From assembly GCF_013166655.1 (NCBI RefSeq), contig NZ_JABKCA010000032.1, positions 1-53,907 of the forward strand: a stretch of DNA of 53,907 nt, given 5' to 3'. This document shows, piece after piece, positions 1-9,411 of the stretch (within the stretch, counting starts at the first letter, position 1; the number at the start of each line of letters is the position of its first letter). The DNA comes from Lentimicrobium sp. L6 (GTDB lineage Bacteria > Bacteroidota > Bacteroidia > Bacteroidales > UBA12170). A program made the translations under genes and the position numbers. The notes below the pieces were generated by a model, which worked only from the letters and a program-made list of their open reading frames with translations, had not been told where the DNA came from and did not search any database.

Positions 1-64
1 AACCTATTCTAATTCAGCTTGATAAGGCAGTCTGATTTGGTGCGAAACTTCAGTAAATTTATCG
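1..64. other. Window edge, tail of an upstream unit
   Basis: These bases precede a strong rho-independent terminator, so they are probably the 3' end of an upstream plus-strand transcript. One frame reads a short peptide ending at a TGA at 33-35, but it is too short to identify. I see nothing else here. Confidence 0.3.
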
Positions 65-93
65 AAACGCCTAATCACTTAGGCGTTTTTTTT
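65..93 (+). terminator. Rho-independent terminator of an upstream gene
   Basis: A perfect 10-bp stem (AAACGCCTAA / TTAGGCGTTT) with a TCAC loop runs straight into a T tract. It ends the unit that enters from the left edge and insulates the first Omp28-like gene. Confidence 0.85.
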
Positions 94-130
94 ATAATCA
101 ATAATTACCTTAATTAATTTTTTTGCAAAG

Positions 131-161
131 TTTGTACAAGTTTATAATATATTTATATTTG
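131..161 (+). promoter_or_regulatory. Promoter of the first Omp28-like gene
   Basis: TTTG at 131-134 and TATATTTG at 154-161 are separated by 19 bp. This fits the Bacteroidota -33 TTTG / -7 TAnnTTTG consensus. The start codon at 188 lies 26 bases after the -7 element. Confidence 0.75.
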
Positions 162-187
162 TCCCACACTAATCAAATTACACAAAC

Positions 188-1933
188 ATGAAAAGAAATT
201 TACTTTTATTATTATTAATGGTTGGGATTGGACAAGTTTTCTCTCAAACCATAGTCAGTACAGATGCCGAAAATAAAAAGGTTATCTTAGAAGAATTTAC
301 CGGAATACATTGTGGGTATTGCCCAGATGGACACCGATTAGCAAATTTAGTAGCAGAAGCCAACCCTGGGAATGCATTTCTAATCAACATTCACACTGGA
401 AGTTTCGCAACCCCTGGCGCCGGTGAACCAGATTTCAATACTGAATGGGGTGCGGCAATTGCTGGTCAAACTGGTTTAACTGGCTACCCTGCTGGAACAA
501 TAAACAGACATTTATTTCCAGGAATGCAACAAGGCTCTGGTAGTGCAATGAGTCGTGGTGATTTTGCCACAGCTGCAGGAATGGTTTTAGCAGAAGCCTC
601 TTACGTTAATTTAGGAGTGGAAGCCTCTGTTGATTTTAGCGTAACACCTGCTCTTTTAACAGTACACGTTGAAACATATTATACTGGAACAGATGCTCCA
701 CCTACCAACAAATTAAATGTTGCCTTGGTTCAGGATAGTATTTTAGGTCCACAATCTGGCATGGCAGCTAACCCTGATTATGTAGTTGGAGATCAGTATT
801 TACATATGCATGCGCTACGCCACATGTTAACAGGACAGTGGGGTGATGATATCACAACTACAACACAAGGAACTTTTGTTGATAGAACCTATACTTGGGA
901 AATTCCTTCAAGCATTAATGAAGTTATTTTGAATCCAAATCAACTTAATATCATTGCTTTTATTGCAGAATCTGAGCAAGAGATTATTAGTGGTAACGAA
1001 TGTCATGTTGAAGTCATTCCTCCAACAACACAAAACGATTGCGATTTAATGGGTACTACAAATATTCCAGAAATCATATGTGGTGAAGGACTTGTTTCTC
1101 CAATTATCAATGTATTGAACAAAGCTGGAAACCCAATTACTTCCATGGAAATCACCTATGATGCGAATGATGGTACTCCAATGGTTTACAACTGGACAGG
1201 AAATATTATCTATTATGCAAATGAAGAAATCACATTACCTGAACTTTCATTCCCTGTAGAAGCTACAAATACAATTAATATCACTGTAACCAAAGTGAAT
1301 GGTGAAACGGATCCTGATCCATCAAATAATTCCATAACTGGCACTACTAATGAGGCATCAGAAGTGGTTAATGTTACCTTAGATTTAAAGACTGATAATT
1401 ACGGATCAGAAACTACTTGGCAATTAAAAAATGAAGAAGGAGATGTATTATACAGTGGTGGTCCATACACAGATGCTAGTGTATTGGTTGAAGATCAAAC
1501 AGCATTCGATTTACCTGTCGCTGGATGTTATACCTTTGAAATCCATGACTCTTATGGAGATGGTATGAACGCAGGTTATGGTGTTGGATATTATAAACTA
1601 TATACTGAAGGTGAATTATTTTTAGAAGGTGGCACATTCGGCTCCGTTGATATTGCTCCATTTAATAATACAATCTTTGACGGCCTTGAAACTGATATTT
1701 ATTTTTCTAATTTAAATATTTATCCAAATCCAAGCACTGGCCTTATAAACATTAATAATATGGAAGGTGCTCAAATTTCAGTGATGAATATTGTTGGTCA
1801 ACAAGTAATAGAAAATAATAACGCTAGTCATCATCAACAAATCAATCTCTCTGATTTAGACAATGGTTCTTATTTAGTTAGAATTAAACTCGACAATCAA
1901 ATAAAAACACAAATGATCATTCTGAAAAAATAA
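188..1933 (+). CDS. Secreted Omp28-like protein with T9SS sorting domain (copy 1)
   Basis: The 581-residue protein starts with a signal peptide (roughly residues 1-19, cut near FSQ). It follows with the Omp28-family opening VILEEFTGIHCGYCPDGH, which contains a thioredoxin-like CGYC motif at 42-45. The middle holds Ig-like segments. Around residues 400-490 lies a CYTFEIHDSYGDGM module common in secreted marine Bacteroidota proteins. The tail (NIYPNPSTG at about 510, ending MIILKK) is a type A T9SS C-terminal domain, so export and surface attachment or release are expected. The family function is unknown; the CxxC could be redox-active or structural. It is the first of three tandem paralogues and the most divergent, for example in its signal peptide and C-terminal region. 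The family and T9SS calls are firm; any enzymatic role is open. Confidence 0.88.
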   Translation: MKRNLLLLLLMVGIGQVFSQTIVSTDAENKKVILEEFTGIHCGYCPDGHRLANLVAEANPGNAFLINIHTGSFATPGAGEPDFNTEWGAAIAGQTGLTGYPAGTINRHLFPGMQQGSGSAMSRGDFATAAGMVLAEASYVNLGVEASVDFSVTPALLTVHVETYYTGTDAPPTNKLNVALVQDSILGPQSGMAANPDYVVGDQYLHMHALRHMLTGQWGDDITTTTQGTFVDRTYTWEIPSSINEVILNPNQLNIIAFIAESEQEIISGNECHVEVIPPTTQNDCDLMGTTNIPEIICGEGLVSPIINVLNKAGNPITSMEITYDANDGTPMVYNWTGNIIYYANEEITLPELSFPVEATNTINITVTKVNGETDPDPSNNSITGTTNEASEVVNVTLDLKTDNYGSETTWQLKNEEGDVLYSGGPYTDASVLVEDQTAFDLPVAGCYTFEIHDSYGDGMNAGYGVGYYKLYTEGELFLEGGTFGSVDIAPFNNTIFDGLETDIYFSNLNIYPNPSTGLININNMEGAQISVMNIVGQQVIENNNASHHQQINLSDLDNGSYLVRIKLDNQIKTQMIILKK

Positions 1934-1956
1934 TATTTCAATTTGAGTTTTAGATA

Positions 1957-1989
1957 AAGTCATACTGAAATTCAGTGTGGCTTTTTTTT
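1957..1989 (+). terminator. Rho-independent terminator
   Basis: A ~10-12 bp stem with G-T pairs (AGTCATACTGAA against TTCAGTGTGGCT) is followed by eight T. It lies 24 bases past the stop of Omp28-like copy 1. Confidence 0.8.
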
Positions 1990-2164
1990 GACTCCTCAAT
2001 AAAAACTCGAATAATAATACATGAAATGGATTTTTATTCATTTATGTGCAATAAAATCAAATTAAAGAAAAAAATGATGACAAATAAGGACATTAGATAA
2101 TATGCAAATCAAATAGGAGGTTTACAAAACTCAGGAAATTAGCGGTATATCTAAGATTCCATCA
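1990..2164. other. AT-rich intergenic spacer
   Basis: The gap between copies 1 and 2 of the Omp28-like genes is over 300 bases in total. Apart from the terminator on the left and the duplicated promoter block on the right (from 2165), I find no open frame, repeat or RNA signature in it. Confidence 0.5.
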
Positions 2165-2219
2165 AACTTAAATAAATATTTTATAAAGTTACGAGCTGTT
2201 TATAATATTTTTATATTTG
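2165..2219 (+). repeat. Duplicated promoter block, copy A (with -7 element)
   Basis: These 55 bases align without gaps to 4039-4093 (42 of 55 identical), including a 19-base identical left part. The right end is a TATATTTG -7 element (2212-2219). The start codon of the downstream gene is at 2247. The promoter was therefore duplicated together with the gene. Confidence 0.75.
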
Positions 2220-2246
2220 TTTTTTATTAATTCTTAAACTCAAACT

Positions 2247-3971
2247 ATGAAAAACCTTTTACTTTTTAGTTTCGCTGTACTTATCTCATTAAGTCAACTA
2301 AACGCACAATCAATTGTCGGAACCGACCCAGAAAACAAAAATGTAGTCCTTGAAGAATTCACTGGAATCCATTGTGTATATTGTCCAGAAGGACACGTTA
2401 TTGCTCAAGGAATTCAAAATCAACATCCAGAAGATGTTATTTTGATAAATATTCATCAAGGGAGTTTTGCTAGTCCAAGTGGAAACGAGCCAGATTTCCG
2501 TACCGAATGGGGAAATGCTATCGCTGGTCAAACTGGCCTAACTGGTTATCCATCAGGCACCGTTAACAGACATATATTCTCAGGTGGAAATACCGCTCTA
2601 GGTAGAGGCTCTTGGACAGGTGCTGCCAACACAATTCTTGGCCAATCAAGCTATTTAAATGTAGGCTGTGAAGCTTTCTGCACAGATGATGGACAATTAC
2701 TAGTAAATGTAGAAGTTTATTATACAGGCGATAGCCCAGAAGCATCAAATTTCTTAAATGTTGCTATTCTACAGAGTCATATATTTGGCCCACAAACTGG
2801 TGGAGGAGCTGGGAATAATTATGAACATATGCATATGCTGCGCCATTTGATTACAGGACAATGGGGAGAAGAAATTTCTGAAACTTCAGAAGGTTCTCTT
2901 TATACTACAACATTGAGTTATCAAATTCCAGATGATTATAACGATGTTCCTGTTGTACTAGAAGACTTAGACATTGTTGCCTTTGTAACAGAAACACATC
3001 AAGAAGTTGTAAGCGGCATTAAAGGTACTCTAACCTTTGAAGCAGCCAATGATTACGATGTAACAGTTAGTGAAGTATTATACCCTATCGGAAAAGCTTG
3101 TATTGGGGATTTAGCACCACAAATTGAATTAGCAAATTATGGTGCGATTAACCTCACATCTGCTGATATAGAGTATAGTGTCAATGGTGGTGAAGTATAT
3201 AATTACGAATGGACTGGTGAATTAGAATATACAGATACCGAAACCATTACATTACCTGCTATAGCACTAGCTATGGAGGACAATAATGAATTAGTGATCA
3301 CCATTTCAAATCCTAACGGTGTAGAGGACGAAAATCCTGCAAACAATACGACAAACGTTGAATTTGAAGCAGCACCTCAAACTACCAAAATGATTGAAAT
3401 GCAATTATATGTTGGTTCTTCTTTTGGAAACCAAATTTCTTGGGATTTCAAAAACGGAAACGGTGAAATCATTGCAGAAGGTAGTGGATACTCCAATAAT
3501 GACTTAATTACAGAGATGCTTCCTATTGTAAGCACCGATTGCTACACTTATTCAGTATACGATGCTGTTGGCAATGGATTTGCTGGTAATGGTTATTTGA
3601 AATTAAAAGATGATGGTGTATTATTTGAATATATTACCTCTGAATTAGAAGACGAAGTAAACATCATTTTCTTGGCTGGAGATCCAACCGGTATCCATAC
3701 TAATTATGAGAAAGTCAATCATATCAGTATTTACCCAAACCCAACTTATAATAATGCTCAGTTAACATTCTCATTAGTGGAAAAATCTAATGTACAGCTT
3801 AGTATTTATAATGTAATAGGATCTTTAATAATGGAACTTCCAACGGAATTGTTAAATGCAGGTGAGCAAAATATTGAAATAAATACTACTTCACTTGAAG
3901 AAGGTATCTATTTTGTAAACCTCAATATCAATAATGAAATAATAACTAAGAAAATTACAGTTTTAAAATAA
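2247..3971 (+). CDS. Secreted Omp28-like protein with T9SS sorting domain (copy 2)
   Basis: The 574-residue protein has a signal peptide (to about LNA, residue 20). The Omp28 opening VVLEEFTGIHCVYCPEGH has its CxxC at 43-46 as CVYC, whereas copies 1 and 3 have CGYC. The HMHMLRH segment and the NGFAGNGYLKL module near residues 430-450 are shared with copy 3. The C-terminus (SIYPNPTYNN to ITVLK) is a type A T9SS sorting domain. It is much closer to copy 3 than to copy 1, and the shared upstream block supports a more recent duplication of copies 2 and 3. It has its own promoter and terminator, so the three paralogues may be expressed independently. The role of the family is unknown. Confidence 0.87.
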   Translation: MKNLLLFSFAVLISLSQLNAQSIVGTDPENKNVVLEEFTGIHCVYCPEGHVIAQGIQNQHPEDVILINIHQGSFASPSGNEPDFRTEWGNAIAGQTGLTGYPSGTVNRHIFSGGNTALGRGSWTGAANTILGQSSYLNVGCEAFCTDDGQLLVNVEVYYTGDSPEASNFLNVAILQSHIFGPQTGGGAGNNYEHMHMLRHLITGQWGEEISETSEGSLYTTTLSYQIPDDYNDVPVVLEDLDIVAFVTETHQEVVSGIKGTLTFEAANDYDVTVSEVLYPIGKACIGDLAPQIELANYGAINLTSADIEYSVNGGEVYNYEWTGELEYTDTETITLPAIALAMEDNNELVITISNPNGVEDENPANNTTNVEFEAAPQTTKMIEMQLYVGSSFGNQISWDFKNGNGEIIAEGSGYSNNDLITEMLPIVSTDCYTYSVYDAVGNGFAGNGYLKLKDDGVLFEYITSELEDEVNIIFLAGDPTGIHTNYEKVNHISIYPNPTYNNAQLTFSLVEKSNVQLSIYNVIGSLIMELPTELLNAGEQNIEINTTSLEEGIYFVNLNINNEIITKKITVLK

Positions 3972-3993
3972 TTCTTAGACAACTATTTTAGGT

Positions 3994-4023
3994 AAAAAGC
4001 CGTCTTGTGTGAGACGGCTTTTT
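3994..4023 (+). terminator. Rho-independent terminator
   Basis: A 12-bp stem of AAAAAGCCGTCT against AGACGGCTTTTT with a short loop and T tail lies 22 bases past the stop of Omp28-like copy 2. Confidence 0.9.
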
Positions 4024-4038
4024 ATTTTTGAGCCAATG

Positions 4039-4093
4039 AACTTAAATAAATATTTTAAAAAGACCACGTTGGTTTGGAATATTTTTATCTTTG
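4039..4093 (+). repeat. Duplicated promoter block, copy B (with -7 element)
   Basis: This is the second copy of the 55-base block at 2165-2219. It ends in TATCTTTG (4086-4093), matching TAnnTTTG. The start codon at 4123 is 29 bases downstream. The centre of the block (about 4063-4072) has diverged most. Confidence 0.75.
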
Positions 4094-4122
4094 TCAATTA
4101 ATAATCATTATATCACACAACT

Positions 4123-5832
4123 ATGAAAAATCTCTTACTCATTTTATTAATAACCATGGTCTCTTTAGGTCAACTTAATGCTCAAAGTATTGTTGGAACA
4201 GATCCTGAAAACAAGAACGTGGTTTTAGAAGAATTCACTGGCATTAACTGTGGTTACTGCCCTGATGGTCACGCCATTGCACAAGCCATCCAAAATGCAA
4301 ATCCAGAAGATGTTATTTTAATCAACATACACCAAGGTGGTTTTGCAACTCCTAGCGGAAGTCAACCAGACTATCGAACACAATGGGGAGATGCAATCGC
4401 TGGCCAAACCGGACTAACAGGATACCCATCAGGAACCGTAAATCGTCATTTGTTTTCAGGAGGAAATACTGCCCTTGGCAGAAACTTATGGGCAAATTCT
4501 GCAACTCAAATACTTGGACAATCAAGTTACTTAAATGTTGGAGCAGAAGCTACTATTGTTACTTCCACACGACAGCTTGTTGTAAATGTAGAAGTCTATT
4601 ATACTGGTGATAGTCCACTTTCAACAAACTTACTCAATGTGGCTTTGGTTCAAAATAATGTTATTGGATACCAAACAGGAAATAATAACTATAACCACAT
4701 GCATATGTTGCGTCATTTATTAACTGGTCAGTGGGGAGAAGAAATCACAGAAACAACAGAAGGAAGTTTATATACGACAACTCTTTATTATGAAATTCCA
4801 GAGGATTACAGAGATATCCCTGCTGTTTTAGAAAACCTAGAAGTTGCTGCTTATGTAGCTGAAAATCATCAAGAAGTTATTAGTGGTACCATGGCTGAAA
4901 TTTCTTTTGTTGAGGCTTTAAATGTGGACGCCGGAATTGTAAACACTAACGTTCCTCAAACATCTTGTGGTGAATCTATGTCTGCTGAAGTTACGATTAT
5001 GAACTATGGAATGGATGAATTAACAAGTTTCGATTTTGAATATTCTGTTAATGACGAAGCTATTCAAAGCTATACTTGGACTGGAAATTTAGCACAATCA
5101 GAAACTGTAACTGTAAGTTTACCAAGTTTTGACATAATAGCTGACCAATCTAACGAGTTTAACCTTGTTATGAGTAACCCAAATTCATCTGAAGACGAAC
5201 TTCCTCAGAACAACATGACTTCTGCAACTTTTGAAAAAACTGCGTTTTTACCTCAAGGATGCAAAGTAGCCATTTTAACAGATAACGCCCCGGAAGAAAC
5301 TACTTGGGATATTAAAAATAGCGCTGGTGAAATCATAGCACAAGGTGGGCCATATAGCGTTACAAGCATATACTTAGAGCCATTTGAGTGGACAGGAAAT
5401 GATTGTTATAAATTCTCTATCTATGATGCTGGTGGAAACGGATTAAATGGCGGATTTTACAGAATTGTAAACTCAAGTAACCAACTAATATGGGAAGGCA
5501 CAACTGATTTCGGAACTGTTGGTTCAGCAGAGTTTGCATATGATGAAGTAATGGATATTAATTCCGTACCTGAACTTCACAAAGTGAGTGTTTATCCAAA
5601 TCCAATAATCGGTACTGCACATGTTGAATTTACTTTACTTCAACAAAGTACAATTCAACTTGATTTATATAACCTCCTTGGAAAAAGAGTTATTCAAATC
5701 TACGAAGGTAGAATGCCACAAGGGTTAAAATCGATAAAGGTGAATACCTCAGACTTAGAAGAAGGTGTTTATTTTACAAGATTAAGCATTGATGGTTTAG
5801 TATATACACAAAAAGTCAATGTTCTGAAATAA
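4123..5832 (+). CDS. Secreted Omp28-like protein with T9SS sorting domain (copy 3)
   Basis: The 569-residue protein has a signal peptide (to about LNA, residue 20). Its Omp28 opening VVLEEFTGINCGYCPDGH has CGYC at 43-46. A central region with two Ig-like stretches follows, then an NDCYKFSIYDAGGNGLNGG module near residues 430-450. The C-terminus (SVYPNPIIG to KVNVLK) is a type A T9SS sorting domain. The first ~60 residues are nearly identical to copy 2, while the central third has drifted. It should be a secreted, surface-retained protein. Conservation of HMHMLRHLLTGQWGEE in all three copies points to a structural or functional core just after the thioredoxin-like part. The substrate or partner is unknown. 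Confidence 0.87.
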   Translation: MKNLLLILLITMVSLGQLNAQSIVGTDPENKNVVLEEFTGINCGYCPDGHAIAQAIQNANPEDVILINIHQGGFATPSGSQPDYRTQWGDAIAGQTGLTGYPSGTVNRHLFSGGNTALGRNLWANSATQILGQSSYLNVGAEATIVTSTRQLVVNVEVYYTGDSPLSTNLLNVALVQNNVIGYQTGNNNYNHMHMLRHLLTGQWGEEITETTEGSLYTTTLYYEIPEDYRDIPAVLENLEVAAYVAENHQEVISGTMAEISFVEALNVDAGIVNTNVPQTSCGESMSAEVTIMNYGMDELTSFDFEYSVNDEAIQSYTWTGNLAQSETVTVSLPSFDIIADQSNEFNLVMSNPNSSEDELPQNNMTSATFEKTAFLPQGCKVAILTDNAPEETTWDIKNSAGEIIAQGGPYSVTSIYLEPFEWTGNDCYKFSIYDAGGNGLNGGFYRIVNSSNQLIWEGTTDFGTVGSAEFAYDEVMDINSVPELHKVSVYPNPIIGTAHVEFTLLQQSTIQLDLYNLLGKRVIQIYEGRMPQGLKSIKVNTSDLEEGVYFTRLSIDGLVYTQKVNVLK

Positions 5833-5854
5833 AAACAAAAGTATATCAATACTG

Positions 5855-5884
5855 AGCCAACGATTAATCGTTGGCTTTTTTTAT
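5855..5884 (+). terminator. Rho-independent terminator
   Basis: A perfect palindrome with 11-bp half sites (AGCCAACGATT and its complement) runs directly into seven or more T, just past Omp28-like copy 3. Confidence 0.88.
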
Positions 5885-5988
5885 GCCATTTTTTTAATTC
5901 GAAATTGCAATTGATTTAAATTTTAATGAATATTTGTATCTTTATATAGAAAACAGAATCTTATCACTAACATTTCAATACAAAACCC

Positions 5989-7005
5989 ATGAGTCAATCA
6001 CTATATCCTTTTGAGTTTAAGCCTATTTTTAAAGAAAAAATTTGGGGAGGTCAAAGAATCAAAAACAGTTTTGGGTTTGATACTGGAGAACTAAAAAACT
6101 GCGGAGAACTTTGGAGCTTATCAGGATACGAAACAGAGCAGAGCACTATTTCTAATGGTTTTTTAGCAGGTAATGAACTCAATGATCTGATTGAGATTTA
6201 TATGGATGAATTAGTTGGTGGAAATATTTATCAGCGATTTGGGAACACCTTCCCTATTCTTGTAAAGATTCTGGATGCTGAAGATTGGCTTTCTATTCAA
6301 GTTCATCCTGATGATGAATTGGCCATTAAGCGAGGTATGGAAGGTGGAAAAACAGAAATGTGGTACATACTTGAAGCTGATAAAAATGCGCAATTGATAG
6401 CTGGTTTTAGCCAAAAAGTAAATGAAAATGTTTATCTCCGAAAAATAGAAGAAAAGAAACTTTCTGAAATCATGAACTTTGAGGAGGTTAAGAAAGAAGA
6501 TGTATTCTATATGCCTTCCGGAAGAGTTCATGCATTAGGTCCAGGTATTTTGTTGGCAGAAATACAGCAAACCTCAGATACCACCTACCGTATTTATGAT
6601 TGGGACAGAGTTGACGAAAAGGGACAAGGAAGAGCACTTCACTTAAAAGAAGCCATGGAAGCCATCGACTTTGAGCTTTATGACAACTACAAAACTGAGT
6701 ATCAAAAAAAACTTAACGAAACCAATGAAATCATCAATAATGACTTCTTCACCACAAATCTACTGGAACTAGATCAGGGGATTCAAAAAGACTATAGTGA
6801 GTTAGATAGTTTTGTTATTCTTTTGGCTGTGGAAGGTTCTTTTAATTATACCGACAAATTTGGGAATTATGGTTTTATAAAAGCTGGTGAAAGCCTTTTG
6901 ATTCCTGCAGCCCAAGATAATATTAATATACTTCCTGATGGGAAATGTAAAATTCTTGAAGTATATATTATTGATGTAGAAGATTTGGATACAGGTAATT
7001 TGTAA
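5989..7005 (+). CDS. manA: Mannose-6-phosphate isomerase, class I
   Basis: It interconverts mannose 6-phosphate and fructose 6-phosphate in the cytoplasm, feeding glycan precursors or mannose catabolism. The 338-residue length fits the short (Firmicutes/Bacteroidota) type I phosphomannose isomerase. Zinc-ligand motifs are visible: IQVHPDD at 103-109, GKTEMWYIL with Glu123, and GRVHALG with His181. The family signature AEIQQTSDTTYRIYDWDR follows, with the substrate-phosphate Arg. A cupin C-terminal domain runs from about 230. There is no signal peptide. It is 50 bases upstream of the DUF456 gene and may be co-transcribed with it. Confidence 0.93.
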   Translation: MSQSLYPFEFKPIFKEKIWGGQRIKNSFGFDTGELKNCGELWSLSGYETEQSTISNGFLAGNELNDLIEIYMDELVGGNIYQRFGNTFPILVKILDAEDWLSIQVHPDDELAIKRGMEGGKTEMWYILEADKNAQLIAGFSQKVNENVYLRKIEEKKLSEIMNFEEVKKEDVFYMPSGRVHALGPGILLAEIQQTSDTTYRIYDWDRVDEKGQGRALHLKEAMEAIDFELYDNYKTEYQKKLNETNEIINNDFFTTNLLELDQGIQKDYSELDSFVILLAVEGSFNYTDKFGNYGFIKAGESLLIPAAQDNINILPDGKCKILEVYIIDVEDLDTGNL

Positions 7006-7054
7006 CCCTCCCTTTCAAATCTCGTCCAACATATTGAACTAAATAACTATATAC

Positions 7055-7540
7055 ATGGACATTCTCTTATCCATCTTGGCCATACTCCTCATGATTGTTG
7101 GCTTCGTAGGCGCTGTAATACCCATACTTCCGGGACCTATTATTTCGTTCCTAGGCCTCCTCTCTCTTTATTTTTTAGAAGACAAGCCTTTCGACGATCG
7201 GTTTATGGTAACATGGGGTACTTTTACTATCATTGTAACAGCAATAGATCAGGTAGTTCCAGTATTAGGCACTAAAAAAATGGGTGGTACCAAATATGGC
7301 GTAAATGGGAGCATTATTGGTTTAATTATCGGAGTATTTTTCTTTCCTCCCATTGGCTTAATTCTAGGACCTTTTTTAGGCGCTTTATTAGGGGAGCTGA
7401 TTGGCGGGAAAGATATTAACCAAGCTACAAGAGCCGGATTTGGAAGTTTTCTTGGGTTCTTGAGTGGAACCTTTTTAAAGTTAATATTTAGCGGAATTGC
7501 TGCATATTATATCATCATTAATTTATCTTTCTTCAACTAG
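7055..7540 (+). CDS. DUF456 family small membrane protein
   Basis: The 161-residue, strongly hydrophobic protein has PILPGPIISFLGLL near the N-terminus and a glycine-rich central pair of helices (GVNGSIIGLIIGVFFFPPIGLILGPFLGALLGELIGG). That is the DUF456 pattern. Four to five transmembrane segments are likely in the inner membrane. No biochemical function is established for the family. It sits between manA and an AsmA-like gene with 50-base gaps on both sides, so an operon is plausible. Confidence 0.82.
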   Translation: MDILLSILAILLMIVGFVGAVIPILPGPIISFLGLLSLYFLEDKPFDDRFMVTWGTFTIIVTAIDQVVPVLGTKKMGGTKYGVNGSIIGLIIGVFFFPPIGLILGPFLGALLGELIGGKDINQATRAGFGSFLGFLSGTFLKLIFSGIAAYYIIINLSFFN

Positions 7541-7591
7541 AACCATAATTCCTATTTATCATTTTCATGATTTATTCCTATCTTAGCATTC

Positions 7592-9337
7592 ATGAAAAAA
7601 TCGACTAAGATTAGCATCTATATATTAATTGGGATCAGTATATTTATTGGATTGACCTACCTATCCTCTGGGCTTATTCTAAAAGGAATTTTACAGAAAA
7701 AAATAGAGAATCAGCATATTGCAGATATCTACAAAATCGAATTTAAAAATGCCTATTTTGATATTTTTAACATGGGGTTTACTGTAACAGGACTTGAATT
7801 AATTCCAGACTCCACAGAGGACATCATGTTAAATTATAAATACCACAAGCAAATAGCCCATATTAATATCAAGCGTGCTGCCATCACCAGCTTCGATATT
7901 CTATTATTTCTTCAGGAACAGCAAATAGACATCAATAAGATTAGAATCATAAAACCCCAAGTAAAACTTTATAAGAATAAAGACTTCATAAATAAAAAGG
8001 CCATCACACAAAAAGATAGTAGCAAACATAACTCAGAAACTACTATTGACTTAATCTCACTTGATGAGATTTTATTCAAAGATTTTAGTCTTGAATATTA
8101 TATTACTTCCACCGAAAGACCAGATTTATACATTAAAAGCATCAATATTTCTCTTATAAATCCCGTTATCGATCATAAAAAATTCCCTGAAATTAATAAA
8201 GTTTTGACCATTGATGAGATCAAGATGAACATGCAAGGGATTTCATTCTTCGATAAAAATGGTTTATATGAGATAGAATTAAAAAATCTGATTCTAGATG
8301 ATGAAAACTCAAGTGTCCTATTAAATAACTTAAGCATTTCTCCAAGATTAAGTAAAAAAGAATTCGCGAAGAGGAGCCCTTTTCAAATTGATAGATTCGA
8401 TGGAAAAGTGAAGCAAATTAACATTAAGCAAATAGACATTGCTCAGTACTTAGATGATGGAGTATTAATCATAGATCATATAATTGTGGATGATGCAAAT
8501 TTTGAAATCTATCGTGATAAAAACTTTCCATTTAACACTAATAATTTACCTAAATTGCCTCAACAAGCCATTCGCCATATCAAGCAAGCGTTGGCGATCA
8601 ATACTATTGATTTGACAAATGTAGATCTTGTTTATATGGAAACTGCAGAAGGTGTTACAAAGCCTGGGAAAATAGAGTTCAAAAACACTGAAGCTCATAT
8701 CAGTCATTTTGGAAATACCAAGGATTGGCAATCTAGCCAAGAAATGAAAATAGAACTTAAAACTCAAGTTTATGGTAAAGGAAACCTAATTGCTCAATTT
8801 AATTTTCCCTTAGCAAGTAACACCTTTTATTTTTCTGGTCAATTAGCTAAAACACAAATGGATATTTTCAATGAAATGACCATAAATGCTGCAGGAATAA
8901 AAGTTAAAGAAGGTATTATTGACAAGATGAGTTTTGATGTGGTTGCCACTTCTACGAAAGCTACAGGTAACCTTGACTTATATTATCACGATTTAAAGAT
9001 TGCCTTATTAAAAGATGAGAACGAAAACGGACAAGTAAAAGAAAAGAAAATGCTAAATTTTCTTGCCAATAATCTATTAGTTCCTGTTCAGAACCCCAAT
9101 AAGAATGGACAGTTTTATGAGGCCAAGATTGATTTTGATCGCGTAAAAAACAAAGGCGTTTTAAATTATTTATGGAAAAGTATTTTCTCCGGGATTAAAG
9201 ATACTTTCCTTAAAGATCATAAAGATGAACAATCATATTCAAAGAAAAATGCAAAAAGTAATTCTGGTTTATCAAAAAGAGAATTGAGAAAAAAAGCCCG
9301 TCAAGAAAAGCGTGACAAGAAAAACAATTCAAAATAA
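7592..9337 (+). CDS. AsmA-like / DUF748-type envelope protein
   Basis: The 581-residue protein has one N-terminal transmembrane segment (residues about 7-30). A long beta-rich region with many short hydrophobic/polar alternations follows, and the last ~30 residues are very basic (KRELRKKARQEKRDKKNNSK). This build matches the AsmA/DUF748 group, bridge-like proteins of the envelope linked to lipid or outer-membrane homeostasis. The assignment rests on overall architecture rather than a sharp motif. It is the last gene before a bidirectional terminator and may share a transcript with the genes upstream. Confidence 0.5.
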   Translation: MKKSTKISIYILIGISIFIGLTYLSSGLILKGILQKKIENQHIADIYKIEFKNAYFDIFNMGFTVTGLELIPDSTEDIMLNYKYHKQIAHINIKRAAITSFDILLFLQEQQIDINKIRIIKPQVKLYKNKDFINKKAITQKDSSKHNSETTIDLISLDEILFKDFSLEYYITSTERPDLYIKSINISLINPVIDHKKFPEINKVLTIDEIKMNMQGISFFDKNGLYEIELKNLILDDENSSVLLNNLSISPRLSKKEFAKRSPFQIDRFDGKVKQINIKQIDIAQYLDDGVLIIDHIIVDDANFEIYRDKNFPFNTNNLPKLPQQAIRHIKQALAINTIDLTNVDLVYMETAEGVTKPGKIEFKNTEAHISHFGNTKDWQSSQEMKIELKTQVYGKGNLIAQFNFPLASNTFYFSGQLAKTQMDIFNEMTINAAGIKVKEGIIDKMSFDVVATSTKATGNLDLYYHDLKIALLKDENENGQVKEKKMLNFLANNLLVPVQNPNKNGQFYEAKIDFDRVKNKGVLNYLWKSIFSGIKDTFLKDHKDEQSYSKKNAKSNSGLSKRELRKKARQEKRDKKNNSK

Positions 9338-9358
9338 TAAAGCCATAAATTCATTTAT

Positions 9359-9396
9359 AAAAAAAGTGGTCAAAAAACATTTTGACCACTTTTTTT
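9359..9396. terminator. Bidirectional terminator between convergent genes
   Basis: A perfect 17-bp stem (A-run plus GTGGTCAAAA, complement on the other side) with a four-base loop has A tracts on the left and T tracts on the right. It serves the AsmA-like gene on plus and buk on minus. Confidence 0.9.
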
Positions 9397-9411
9397 ATAT
9401 TAAGAGTTTTC

